A DNA stretch of 64,000 bases from Gemmobacter lanyuensis. Its GTDB lineage: Bacteria > Pseudomonadota > Alphaproteobacteria > Rhodobacterales > Rhodobacteraceae. Below, in pieces: positions 35,603 to 43,579 of this stretch (the first letter of the stretch is position 1; every line of letters begins with the position of its first letter). The position numbers were made by a program, and so were the translations under genes. The notes beneath the pieces are model-generated. The model did not search any database. It worked only from the letters and a program-made list of their open reading frames with translations, and was not told the DNA's origin. The stretch is taken from the NCBI RefSeq assembly GCF_014652355.1, contig NZ_BMYQ01000010.1:62001-126000 (forward strand), given 5' to 3'.

Positions 35603-36622
35603 TCACTTCTTCTTGGCGGCATAGCTCAGCGCGATGGCGCGGAACTTGTCGTTGGACAGGACGGCCAGCAGCAGCAGCGCCCCGATGATGATCGAACCGA
35701 CATTGGGATCGAGCCCGGAATAGAAGATGCCCTGGTTCACGATGCAGAATGTCATGGTGCCGAAGAGGATGCCGATCACCGATCCCGCGCCCCCGGTCAG
35801 GCTGACGCCGCCGATCACCACGCACATGATGGAGTTGAAGATGAAGGATGATCCTGCCGCAACCTGGGCCGAGCCGAAGGTCACGACCTGCGTCACGCCC
35901 ACAAAGGCGGCAGCAAAGCCCGACATCATGTAAAGTTGGATGGTCACGCGGGCCACGGGGATGCCTGCATTGCGGGCGCTGTCACGGTCGCCGCCGATGG
36001 CGAATACCCAGTTTCCCCAGGGGCTGACATGCAAAAGCGCCAGCACGATCAGCACAAACCCGGCCCACCACAGGATGCCGATCTGGAACATGCCCCCGAA
36101 AGCCGCCCCAAAGACGGATTTCGTCAGCGCATCCGGCACGACGAATACCCCGGTTGATCCAGCAATCAGGATGGTCAGGCCCAGCGTCAGGCCCATGACC
36201 GCGAACATCGTGCCGATGGTGATGATCAACGACGGGATTGTCGTGCGTGTGACCAGAAGGCCGTTCACCAGCCCGACCGCCAGCCCCACACCCAGCCCGC
36301 CAGCGACCCCGATCCAGAGCGGCAGGTCATAATGCCCTGACAGGATGGCAACGGTCAGGCTCGAGGCCGGGAGAACCGACCCGACGGAAATATCCAGCTC
36401 GCCCGCGATCATCAGAAGGCCGACTGGCAGGGCGATGATCCCCACCTCGGCCGCCATGTTCAGCCAGCTCGACCAGCCCGGCGCGCCGAGAAAGACCTTG
36501 CCGCCCAGAACGGCAAAAATGATATAGACCACGACGAGCCCGAGGAAGGCCCCGCTCTCTGGTCGGCGGGCAAGACGGCCCAGGCTTCCGCCCGCCGCGC
36601 CCCTTGAAATGTCTTGTGACAT
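35603..36622 (-). CDS. Sugar ABC transporter permease 1 (module 3)
   Basis: A 339-residue CUT2-type permease. IAGELDISVGSVLPAS is the conserved motif and GGVSLTGGAGSVIGILFG the C-terminal block, closely paralleling the next gene. The start at 36622 (MSQDISRG) follows GGAGGGGGGACCC; longer in-frame starts would run into the terminator hairpin. Tandem permease genes are unusual for this transporter class, which typically uses one permease as a homodimer. Confidence 0.92.
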   Translation of the reverse strand: MSQDISRGAAGGSLGRLARRPESGAFLGLVVVYIIFAVLGGKVFLGAPGWSSWLNMAAEVGIIALPVGLLMIAGELDISVGSVLPASSLTVAILSGHYDLPLWIGVAGGLGVGLAVGLVNGLLVTRTTIPSLIITIGTMFAVMGLTLGLTILIAGSTGVFVVPDALTKSVFGAAFGGMFQIGILWWAGFVLIVLALLHVSPWGNWVFAIGGDRDSARNAGIPVARVTIQLYMMSGFAAAFVGVTQVVTFGSAQVAAGSSFIFNSIMCVVIGGVSLTGGAGSVIGILFGTMTFCIVNQGIFYSGLDPNVGSIIIGALLLLAVLSNDKFRAIALSYAAKKK

Positions 36623-36669
36623 GGGTCCCCCCTCCATCCGGCGCGGGCCGGAAGTCCTTGCGTCAAAAA

Positions 36670-36696
36670 GGGCCGCCCGGTTTTGCCGGACGGCCC
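36670..36696 (-). terminator. Intrinsic terminator/attenuator after module 3 binding-protein gene
   Basis: An 11-pair stem (GGGCCGUCCGG with CCGGGCGGCCC, one U-G pair) and a 5-base loop, followed by five U on the minus strand. This is the most convincing intrinsic terminator in the window. It lies between binding protein and permease, so most transcripts would stop after the binding-protein gene. Confidence 0.8.
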
Positions 36697-36710
36697 ACGT
36701 CATACTGTGA

Positions 36711-37679
36711 TCAGCGCGTGCCCTGCTTGGCGCCGGCGATGGTCGCTTCAATGTTCGAGGCATCGACGATGCCCGGCCCGGTCAGGATTTCGCGGGTGGG
36801 GATGGTCAGACCGTAGTTCACGTAACCATTCAGGATCGACACGGCATAGAAGCCCTGCTGATAGCCCTGCTGGTCGATGGCGCAGGCCTGCGCGCCGCTT
36901 TGGATGTTGGTCAGGATCGCTTCGTCGAAGTTGATCCCGCAAAGGCCCACGGCCTCTCCCTTGCCCGCCTGCGCGATGCCCTGCACCGCACCCACGGCAT
37001 CAAGGTTTGCGGTGGTGAAGACGGCGTCAATCTCGGGATTTTCCAGCAGATGGGCACGAATGGCCTGGGCCACGGCGGTCACGTTGCCCTGGGCGGTTGC
37101 GGGCAGCGGCAGGACCGAACCCTTGCCCCCGGCCGCGGTGATGCCTTCGACAAAACCGTTGCAGTAATCTTCGATATTGGCCGCGCCGGGCAGCGAGTTG
37201 ATGCAGACGCCGTTCTTCTTGCCCGCCTTGCCGAGGTATTCCCCGCCCGCGACACCCGCCTTGTAATCGACCGCGCCGACATAGTTCATCGCGCCCAGAC
37301 GATCTGCGGCCTCGATGCCGCCTGCGTTGTAGATCACCAGCGGGATGCCGGCATCAACCACGGCCTTGAAGGCCGGGTCCATCGCCTCGGGCACCCAGTC
37401 CGGGCCGACGATGGCGGTGGCGCCCTGATCGATGGCCTGACGGATCAGCTCGGCTGCATCGACGCCGAGGTTGTCGTAGTTCTGCGGGCCCAGCCAGGTG
37501 ACGCTGCCGCCCTGCGCCTCGACCACTTTCCCCGCATCTTCGGCGCCGCGCTTGACGATGGACCAGAAGGGATCATCGGGCTTGCCCCCGATCACGAAGA
37601 TCTTTGCGCCTTCAGCATAGGCCATCCCGGCCCCAAGGGTTGCAAGCGCTGTGGCTGCAAGCAGATTGGTCAGTTTCAT
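36711..37679 (-). CDS. Periplasmic sugar-binding protein (module 3)
   Basis: A 322-residue ribose/inositol-type binding protein with a 22-residue Sec signal peptide (cleavage after GMAYA). The mature N-terminal IFVIGGKPDDPFWSIVKRGAEDA and the C-terminal CAIDQQGYQQGFYAVSILNGYVNYG are family hallmarks. Several paired cysteines (about 162, 175, 252 and 266) could form disulfides. ATG 37679 follows GGGGAGGAG. It precedes the two permease genes and is followed by a clear attenuator, so it is probably made in excess. Confidence 0.92.
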   Translation of the reverse strand: MKLTNLLAATALATLGAGMAYAEGAKIFVIGGKPDDPFWSIVKRGAEDAGKVVEAQGGSVTWLGPQNYDNLGVDAAELIRQAIDQGATAIVGPDWVPEAMDPAFKAVVDAGIPLVIYNAGGIEAADRLGAMNYVGAVDYKAGVAGGEYLGKAGKKNGVCINSLPGAANIEDYCNGFVEGITAAGGKGSVLPLPATAQGNVTAVAQAIRAHLLENPEIDAVFTTANLDAVGAVQGIAQAGKGEAVGLCGINFDEAILTNIQSGAQACAIDQQGYQQGFYAVSILNGYVNYGLTIPTREILTGPGIVDASNIEATIAGAKQGTR

Positions 37680-37775
37680 GGTGGGTCTCCTCCCCGTTAT
37701 GGCCGCGCGGCATCATCCGCTGCGCGGTTGTTTGATCTGGTTGTTCGGATGGGCGCGCCTTTCTCCCCTGCGCGC

Positions 37776-38798
37776 TCACTCGGCGGCGATCTGTCCGGCT
37801 TTCCTGGCGTTCGCACGCTCTTTCTTTTTGCGGAAGCGTTCCTTCATGCGCTCGTCAGCGTCCTTGGTGCCGTCGTGCCAGGTGCCGAACCACTTATCGA
37901 GCGGAATGACCCCATCGCCGCCATAGTTCACCTCAAAATATTTGTGGTGCAGGTAGTGGGTGTAGGCATGGCTATCCATCGCCTGCCCTTCGGTGATTTC
38001 CAGCTTGTCAAACCCGATGTGACCGACAATCGCGCCATAGGCCGTGCTGGTCAGCTGGAACAGCGCCACCAAGGGGTTGGACGGGATCAGCAGATGCCAG
38101 GCCATTTCGGCGAAGAACAGCGTGGCCTCGACCGGGTGCATCGACATGGACGACCAGGGGCTTGGGTTGATCGAGTTATGGTGAACCGAATGGATATGGC
38201 GATAAAGCGCGCCCTGATGGATCAGCCAGTGGATGCAGAAGAAATGCACCTCGTGGATGGCGGGGGCAAGAAAGACCAGCACGACCAGCCACAGCCAGTG
38301 ATCCTCGGGCGATAGCCAGATGCCATAGCCATTGGCAAAGGCCCAAAGCACCGCCGATTCCACCAGCGTCCAGAGCGGGATCGAAATCAGGAACGTCCGC
38401 AGGAAGTTGTCGATGTTCTGGCTTTTGAACCAGAAGACGTCCGACGGATTTTCGGCCGGGAATTTGTGGTTGTATTTGAACCGCGTACCCTGCTTGCGCT
38501 TGACGTAATAGAACAGCTCGACCGAACCATAGAGCAGGAAGATCCCCGCGCTGTTCACTGCATGCAGCCAGAGCATCCAATCCCAGGAGAAGGTCTTCAT
38601 CACCTCGAAATCGGGCAGGACCAGAAACCAGTAGGCCAGCGTCACCGCCATGAAGATGGTGTTGTGCGGCCAGATATATCCGACAAGCCAAGCGCCCATG
38701 CTGCTGAATTTGCCAGTCCAGAACGGCGCAATCTCCAACGGCTTGTGGGGCGTCCAATTGCCGCGTTTGTCACGGGTTCCGAATTTCAGATCGTCCAT
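37776..38798 (-). CDS. Sterol desaturase / fatty acid hydroxylase family membrane protein (module 3)
   Basis: A 340-residue paralogue of the module 2 membrane hydroxylase (12196-13200). It has several hydrophobic helices and the di-iron histidine sets HEVHFFCIHWLIHQ near 192, HSVHHNS near 216 and HYLHHKYF near 296. The start at 38798 follows GGAGGCCGC. It is the first gene of module 3, read divergently from a LacI gene, and the MocE-like ferredoxin in the same unit is a plausible electron donor. The substrate is unlikely to be a sterol; oxygenation or O-demethylation of an imported polyol is the working guess. Confidence 0.85.
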   Translation of the reverse strand: MDDLKFGTRDKRGNWTPHKPLEIAPFWTGKFSSMGAWLVGYIWPHNTIFMAVTLAYWFLVLPDFEVMKTFSWDWMLWLHAVNSAGIFLLYGSVELFYYVKRKQGTRFKYNHKFPAENPSDVFWFKSQNIDNFLRTFLISIPLWTLVESAVLWAFANGYGIWLSPEDHWLWLVVLVFLAPAIHEVHFFCIHWLIHQGALYRHIHSVHHNSINPSPWSSMSMHPVEATLFFAEMAWHLLIPSNPLVALFQLTSTAYGAIVGHIGFDKLEITEGQAMDSHAYTHYLHHKYFEVNYGGDGVIPLDKWFGTWHDGTKDADERMKERFRKKKERANARKAGQIAAE

Positions 38799-38876
38799 TG
38801 CGGCCTCCGGTCCTTCAAAATTCGAGTCGCTGCTTTGCGTGGAAAATTCATACCATTGACAAAATTTCCGGCATAA

Positions 38877-38890
38877 ACATTTCATAATGT
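38877..38890. promoter_or_regulatory. Inverted repeat ACATT-N4-AATGT in the module 3 promoter region
   Basis: Perfect 5-bp arms around TCAT, 79 bp upstream of the membrane-hydroxylase start and 71 bp upstream of the lacI-family start. A candidate operator by position only. Confidence 0.4.
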
Positions 38891-38916
38891 AAGACGCATT
38901 TCCCCTCTTTTCCTTC

Positions 38917-38934
38917 TTTTTGACATCGCAAAAA
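38917..38934. promoter_or_regulatory. LacI-type operator TTTTTG-N6-CAAAAA
   Basis: An 18-bp inverted repeat with perfect 6-bp arms TTTTTG and CAAAAA, 26 bp upstream of the lacI-family start codon. Size and symmetry fit LacI-family operators, so it may serve autoregulation and control of the divergent module 3 genes. Confidence 0.5.
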
Positions 38935-38960
38935 ATGAAGGAATCCGTCAGGAGACAGAC

Positions 38961-39983
38961 ATGGCACGCAGAGCGACAATTCAGGACCTTGCCGAAAAGG
39001 CTGGCGTCAGCGTCTCAACGATCGATCGCATTCTGAACGGCCGGGACAATGTCCGCACCAAGACGGCGGAACGTGTTCTTGCCGCGGCCGAAGAGCTTGG
39101 CTTTTACGCCCTGCCCGCCCTGCGCCAGCGCCTGCAATCGAACAAGCCCAGCGTGCGACTGGGTTTTCTGCTTCAGCAATCGCACCGGGCTTTCTACCGC
39201 TCTATCGCCGAGGCGCTGCATCAAGCCGCCGCCGCCGCTTCCGATCCGGTGGACATCATCGTCGAGCATATGAACGACCTGTCCCCCGAGGCAGTTGCCG
39301 ACCGCATCCTGCACATGGGGGAAAGGGTGCAGGCCCTTGCCGTGGTGTCAGCCGAACATGCCCGCGTTGCCAATGCGATAGAGACGCTGGCCGCGAAGGG
39401 GGTTCCCACCTACGGCCTTATTTCGGAACTCACCGCCGCCTGCGGGACCGGCTATTTTGGGCTGGACAACTGGCGCGTGGGGCGTACGGCGGGCTGGGCC
39501 ATCGCGGGCATGTGCAAACGCGCCGGGCCTGTCGGCATCGTTGTCGGGAACCACCGTTACCGATGTCAGGAACTCAATGAATCCGGCTTTCGGTCGTACT
39601 GTCGCGAACTCGCCCCGCACTTCACCTTGTTGGAACCCGTCCAGACCTTTGAGGACAATGCGATTGCACGGGACGTGACCGAACACCTTTTGAAACGTCA
39701 TCCAGATCTGGTGGCGCTTTACGTCGCGGGCGGGGGGATGCCGGGCGCATTGGAAGCCCTTCGTGCGTCTGGCCGTGCCAAGGAGATCGTGACTGTTGGA
39801 AACGACATGACCGCACATTCACGCATCGGTCTGATCGACAACATCATCACGATGGTCTTCGCCCATCCGGTCCAACGTCTGGCCGCGGAAGCGATCCATC
39901 ATATGCAAGCAGACTTGGCAAACGCCGCCGCACCCGGGAAGCGTTTGCTTGGCTTTGACATTTTCGGGCCCGAAAACCTTTGA
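38961..39983 (+). CDS. LacI-family transcriptional regulator (module 3)
   Basis: A 340-residue regulator with N-terminal helix-turn-helix TIQDLAEKAGVSVSTIDRILNGRDNVRTKTAERVL (residues about 6-40), hinge near 50-62 and a sugar-binding domain of the periplasmic-binding-protein fold (VRLGFLLQQSHRAFYRSIAEAL, then VVSAEH and VGNDMTAHSRIGLIDN). The start follows AGGAGACAGAC. Read divergently from the 38798-29768 gene set, it is the likely regulator of module 3. Its effector is presumably the imported compound or its keto form. Confidence 0.9.
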   Translation: MARRATIQDLAEKAGVSVSTIDRILNGRDNVRTKTAERVLAAAEELGFYALPALRQRLQSNKPSVRLGFLLQQSHRAFYRSIAEALHQAAAAASDPVDIIVEHMNDLSPEAVADRILHMGERVQALAVVSAEHARVANAIETLAAKGVPTYGLISELTAACGTGYFGLDNWRVGRTAGWAIAGMCKRAGPVGIVVGNHRYRCQELNESGFRSYCRELAPHFTLLEPVQTFEDNAIARDVTEHLLKRHPDLVALYVAGGGMPGALEALRASGRAKEIVTVGNDMTAHSRIGLIDNIITMVFAHPVQRLAAEAIHHMQADLANAAAPGKRLLGFDIFGPENL

Positions 39984-40072
39984 TCGCTGCCCGCCAGCAA
40001 CCTTGCCTCATCCAGCCCAAACCGCCGCAGGTCATCGCCAAAGAGCCCCTTAACGGGGGGCGTCGCCTCAAA

Positions 40073-41428
40073 TCACAACAGGCCAGAGTCGTCGACGGTC
40101 TGGGGACGATCGGCTGCAAAACGATCCAGGGTGAAGGTGGTCGCCTCTGCGGGCAAAGCTGCACCGGCGGCCCATGCGGCGGCCAATTCGCCGGTGGCAC
40201 AGGCCGCCATGGTTCCGTGGCCGGAGAGGGCCGCCGCCATGAACGCACCTTGCGGACCCATCGGGCCGATCAGGGGCCAGTTGTCAGCAGTGCGCGTGTA
40301 GTAGCCGCCATAGTGGTGCATCTGCCGCGGCAGCCGACCAACATAACCGCGAAGTCCCGGGTTGAGACGTGACGCGCCGCGCAGGACAATTTCCGGGAAG
40401 TTCGGGTCCAGGGTCGGTGTCCAGGAGACCTCTTCCGGAGCCGCGTTGTATGCCCAACCCAATTTGACCCAGCGTCCGTGATCGCCGCCGTCGGGGCGGC
40501 AATGGATCGCGCCCGGCATGGGGCCAGCCAGCCGCGCCAGCATGGCATCCTTCAGCAAGGCTTCACGCTCCTCAGCTGTCCAGTCGATCTGCTGACCGTC
40601 CAGATCAATCGCAAAGGGCATCCTGCGCGGGATCACCCCGTCCACGTCCGGGAAGGCGATTTTCTGCTGCACCACGTTTTGGATCGGGAGGGTGATATCC
40701 AGCATCGCCGCGATCTGCCCTGCAAACGGGCCCGCCGCGTTGATGACCCGTTCCGCCTGCACCGCGACCATCCCCTCCCGACCCGAGAGCGAGAGCGTGA
40801 ACCCTTCGGCTGTCTGGGCAATGGCCCGCACCATGCCGGTGATCCGCGTCCCGCCTTGGGCTGCCACTTGTTCCAACATGATCTGCCCCAGTTGCTGCCC
40901 GGCAATATCCCCGGCACGGCGCACATGGATCACATGTTTTATCGAAGGATCGAAATGGGGGAACTGCGCCCGCATCTGCGCGGGATTCGACAGGATGTCA
41001 AAGCCGATCGGGGCTGCCCGCCAATCGGATGAGAGAGGTGGACGATAGCCGGGCGCAAGGGGCCCGTCATGCACGCGAAGCTCGGCTGCGCCCTCGAACG
41101 CGTGGTCGATTTTCTGCAGCTCGGCCCCGATGTCATCGGCACGGGTGGCCAGAAGATACCCCCGCCGCGTCATCGCGATGCGATTGTCGGTCTGGCCCGC
41201 GATCTCTTCCATCAGGTCAAGGCTACGCGACATGAAGCGCACCATGCAGGGGTGCGGCCACCAGTCCCGATAGTTTTCGCCCGATTGCGCCGAGGTAAAC
41301 CCCATCGGCTGCCCTTGATCGATCAGGACGACATCGGTGACGCCATGGTTGCGCATAAGGTAGTAGGCTGTCGCAATCCCAAGATTGCCTGCGCCGATAA
41401 TGGCGGTTCCGGTGCTGAAATTGATCAT
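40073..41428 (-). CDS. FAD-dependent amine oxidase (sarcosine/dimethylglycine type)
   Basis: A 451-residue DAO-family flavoprotein. The dinucleotide-binding motif AIIGAGNLGIATAYYLM is at about 9-25, GFTSAQSGENYRDWW is a family-type loop, and the C-terminal block PLIGPMGPQGAFMAAALSGHGTMAAC near 405-430 closes the FAD site. Such enzymes oxidise N-methyl or secondary amino groups, releasing formaldehyde or an aldehyde. It lies 149 bp after the glycine-betaine-type ABC genes on the same strand, so the imported compound is probably an N-methylated amine or betaine derivative. Confidence 0.85.
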   Translation of the reverse strand: MINFSTGTAIIGAGNLGIATAYYLMRNHGVTDVVLIDQGQPMGFTSAQSGENYRDWWPHPCMVRFMSRSLDLMEEIAGQTDNRIAMTRRGYLLATRADDIGAELQKIDHAFEGAAELRVHDGPLAPGYRPPLSSDWRAAPIGFDILSNPAQMRAQFPHFDPSIKHVIHVRRAGDIAGQQLGQIMLEQVAAQGGTRITGMVRAIAQTAEGFTLSLSGREGMVAVQAERVINAAGPFAGQIAAMLDITLPIQNVVQQKIAFPDVDGVIPRRMPFAIDLDGQQIDWTAEEREALLKDAMLARLAGPMPGAIHCRPDGGDHGRWVKLGWAYNAAPEEVSWTPTLDPNFPEIVLRGASRLNPGLRGYVGRLPRQMHHYGGYYTRTADNWPLIGPMGPQGAFMAAALSGHGTMAACATGELAAAWAAGAALPAEATTFTLDRFAADRPQTVDDSGLL

Positions 41429-41577
41429 CTGCCTGTCTTGTCTCTGTCAGGATCTGCCGGAGTCAGGGGGCACACAGGTCGGCGGCCGGCAGACACTGAC
41501 CGGTTTGGACCAAGGCACCCCTGCCCGAAGAACATGCTGACGGGGGCCAAAGACCCCCGGCTGGAGCGCCAGTCCGT

Positions 41578-42591
41578 TCACAGGACCGACATGATCGTTC
41601 GCAGGGTGACTGCGCCAATGATCCGCCCCGCTGCGTCGATGACATTCGCGGCACTGGCGGCGGCATCGGACAGCACCTTGACCGCGTCCTCCAGCATCAT
41701 CTCGGCGGGCACCTGTGGCAAAGCGGACTCGCTTGCCGGTTCGATCACGCTGGCGACACGGATATAGCGTCCGCGGTTCACGTCCTTGATGAAGCGTTGG
41801 ATATAGTCATCGGCGGGGTTGAGGAGGATGTCCTGACTATTGCCCTGCTGGACGATGGAGCCATCCCGGAGGATGACGATCTGATCCCCGAGGCGCAGGG
41901 CCTCGTCGAGGTCATGGGTGATGAAGACGATGGTCTTGCCCAATTCCTTCTGCAAATCCAGCAACATGGTCTGCATGTCGGTGCGGATCAGCGGATCGAG
42001 CGCCGAATAGGCTTCATCCATCAGAAGGATCGAGGTGTCATTCGAAAGCGCACGCGCCAGACCCACGCGCTGCTGCATGCCCCCCGAAAGCTCGTTCGGA
42101 TAGCGGTTCTCGAACCCTTTCAGGCCGACCCGTTCGATCCAGCGGAGGCCGGTGGCGCGGGCGGCGGCGGCATCGACCCCCCGCACCTCAAGCCCGAAGG
42201 TCACGTTGTCGATGACGGTTCGATGCGGCAGCAGGGCAAACTTCTGGAACACCATTGCGGTGCCGGTGCGACGGAAGTCGCGCAGCTCCGTCTCGGACAT
42301 TTCCAGCACATTTTGCCCACCGATCACGATCTCGCCCCAGGTGGGTTCGATCAGGCGGTTGATGTGGCGGATCAGCGTCGATTTCCCCGACCCCGACAGC
42401 CCCATGATCACCTGGATCTTGCCGGCAGGCATGGAAATGTTGATGTCGTTCAACCCGAGAATATGGCTGTGCCGTGCACCGAGCTCTTCCTTCGACATGC
42501 CGCGCCGGACCGCCTCGACATGGGCCTCGGGATGGGCGCCGAAGATCTTGTAGAGATTGCGGATTTCGATGGAGGTCTGGCTTTTAGTCAT
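41578..42591 (-). CDS. Glycine betaine/proline betaine ABC transporter ATP-binding protein
   Basis: A 337-residue ProV/OpuAA-type ATPase. Walker A MGLSGSGKST, Q-loop VFQKFALLPHRTV, signature LSGGMQQRVGLARAL and Walker B ILLMDEAYSALDPLIR with the family-specific Glu-Ala are clear. The C-terminal region after about residue 285 (RYIRVASVIEPAS... TLRTIMSVL) is a degenerate CBS-like regulatory domain. The start ATG overlaps the permease gene by 8 bp. It belongs to the osmoprotectant/betaine branch, not the sugar branch seen elsewhere in the window. Confidence 0.93.
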   Translation of the reverse strand: MTKSQTSIEIRNLYKIFGAHPEAHVEAVRRGMSKEELGARHSHILGLNDINISMPAGKIQVIMGLSGSGKSTLIRHINRLIEPTWGEIVIGGQNVLEMSETELRDFRRTGTAMVFQKFALLPHRTVIDNVTFGLEVRGVDAAAARATGLRWIERVGLKGFENRYPNELSGGMQQRVGLARALSNDTSILLMDEAYSALDPLIRTDMQTMLLDLQKELGKTIVFITHDLDEALRLGDQIVILRDGSIVQQGNSQDILLNPADDYIQRFIKDVNRGRYIRVASVIEPASESALPQVPAEMMLEDAVKVLSDAAASAANVIDAAGRIIGAVTLRTIMSVL

Positions 42592-43471
42592 GGCTTGCGC
42601 CCCGGTGCTTCTGCAGCCGGCGGCCATAGGCCTGGCTGATGCGGTCGAAGATGATGGCGATGCCGACGATGGCGAAGCCGTTGAAGATGCCTTGGGTGAA
42701 ATACTGGTTGGCAATGGCCTGCAGCACATTCAGGCCCAGCCCCTGCACCCCGATCATCGAGGCGATGACCACCATCCCCAGCGCCATCATGATGGTCTGG
42801 TTGATGCCCGCCATCACGGTCGGAATGGCCAGCGGCATCTGCACCTTCCAGAGCTTTTGCGACGGTGAGCAGCCGAAGGCATCGGCAGCTTCCAGCATTT
42901 CCTTGTCGACCAGGCGAATGCCCAGATCGGTCAGGCGGATGATCGGCGGCACGGCATAGATCACCACGGCGATGAAGCCCGGCACCCGCCCAATGCCCAG
43001 AAGCATGACCACCGGGATCAGATAGACAAAGGGCGGCATGGTCTGCATCACGTCCAGCGCCCCCTTCATGCCCGCGCCAAGGCGCCGGTAGCGGTTCATG
43101 ACGATGCCCAGCGGAATGCCAATGGCGACCGAAAAGATCGTGGCCGACAGGACAAGCGAGATGGTCTTCATCGAGTCGACCCAAAGCCCCAGCAGCCCGA
43201 TCACCGCCAGCGTGGCGACAACGCCCGCCACCTCGGCCCATCTGCGCGACGCAAACCACGCCAAAGCGCCGGCGGCGATCACGATCAGGGGCCAGGGCGC
43301 ATTCGCCATGACATTTTCAAAGAAGATCAGGACCTGCAGCAGCGGATAAAAGAAGTCTTCGATGGACTGCCCATAGCTGCGCGTCAAAGCCTTGAGCGAT
43401 CCGTCAATGGCCCGCTTCGCCGTCAGCAACCAGTCCGGGTCCAATTGCGGAAATTTGAGTAACCAGTCCAT
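42584..43471 (-). CDS. Glycine betaine/proline betaine ABC transporter permease
   Basis: A 295-residue ProW-type permease. It has about six hydrophobic segments and the EAA-like loop EAADAFGCSPSQKLWKVQMPLAIPTVMAGINQ that docks to the ATPase. The N-terminal stretch of about 70 residues (LKFPQLDPDWLLTAKRAIDGS) is typical for this family. ATG 43471 follows GGGGGAG closely; an ATG 15 codons upstream is an alternative. Confidence 0.92.
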   Translation of the reverse strand: MDWLLKFPQLDPDWLLTAKRAIDGSLKALTRSYGQSIEDFFYPLLQVLIFFENVMANAPWPLIVIAAGALAWFASRRWAEVAGVVATLAVIGLLGLWVDSMKTISLVLSATIFSVAIGIPLGIVMNRYRRLGAGMKGALDVMQTMPPFVYLIPVVMLLGIGRVPGFIAVVIYAVPPIIRLTDLGIRLVDKEMLEAADAFGCSPSQKLWKVQMPLAIPTVMAGINQTIMMALGMVVIASMIGVQGLGLNVLQAIANQYFTQGIFNGFAIVGIAIIFDRISQAYGRRLQKHRGASHD

Positions 43472-43529
43472 ACGCTCCCCCGCGTTGGCGGCATGTTCCA
43501 GAGGGTCAGGGAACATGCGGTCGAAATCG

Positions 43530-43564
43530 AAAAGGCGAAGGCCGCGCCCAGCGAAGCCTTCGCC
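43530..43564 (-). terminator. Intrinsic-terminator-like attenuator after betaine-binding-protein gene
   Basis: A 9-bp perfect stem GGCGAAGGC/GCCTTCGCC with a 13-base loop, followed by four U on the minus strand. It lies between the binding-protein and permease genes, in the same place as in the sugar modules. Confidence 0.65.
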
Positions 43565-43579
43565 CGCTTCCGTCAGGCG

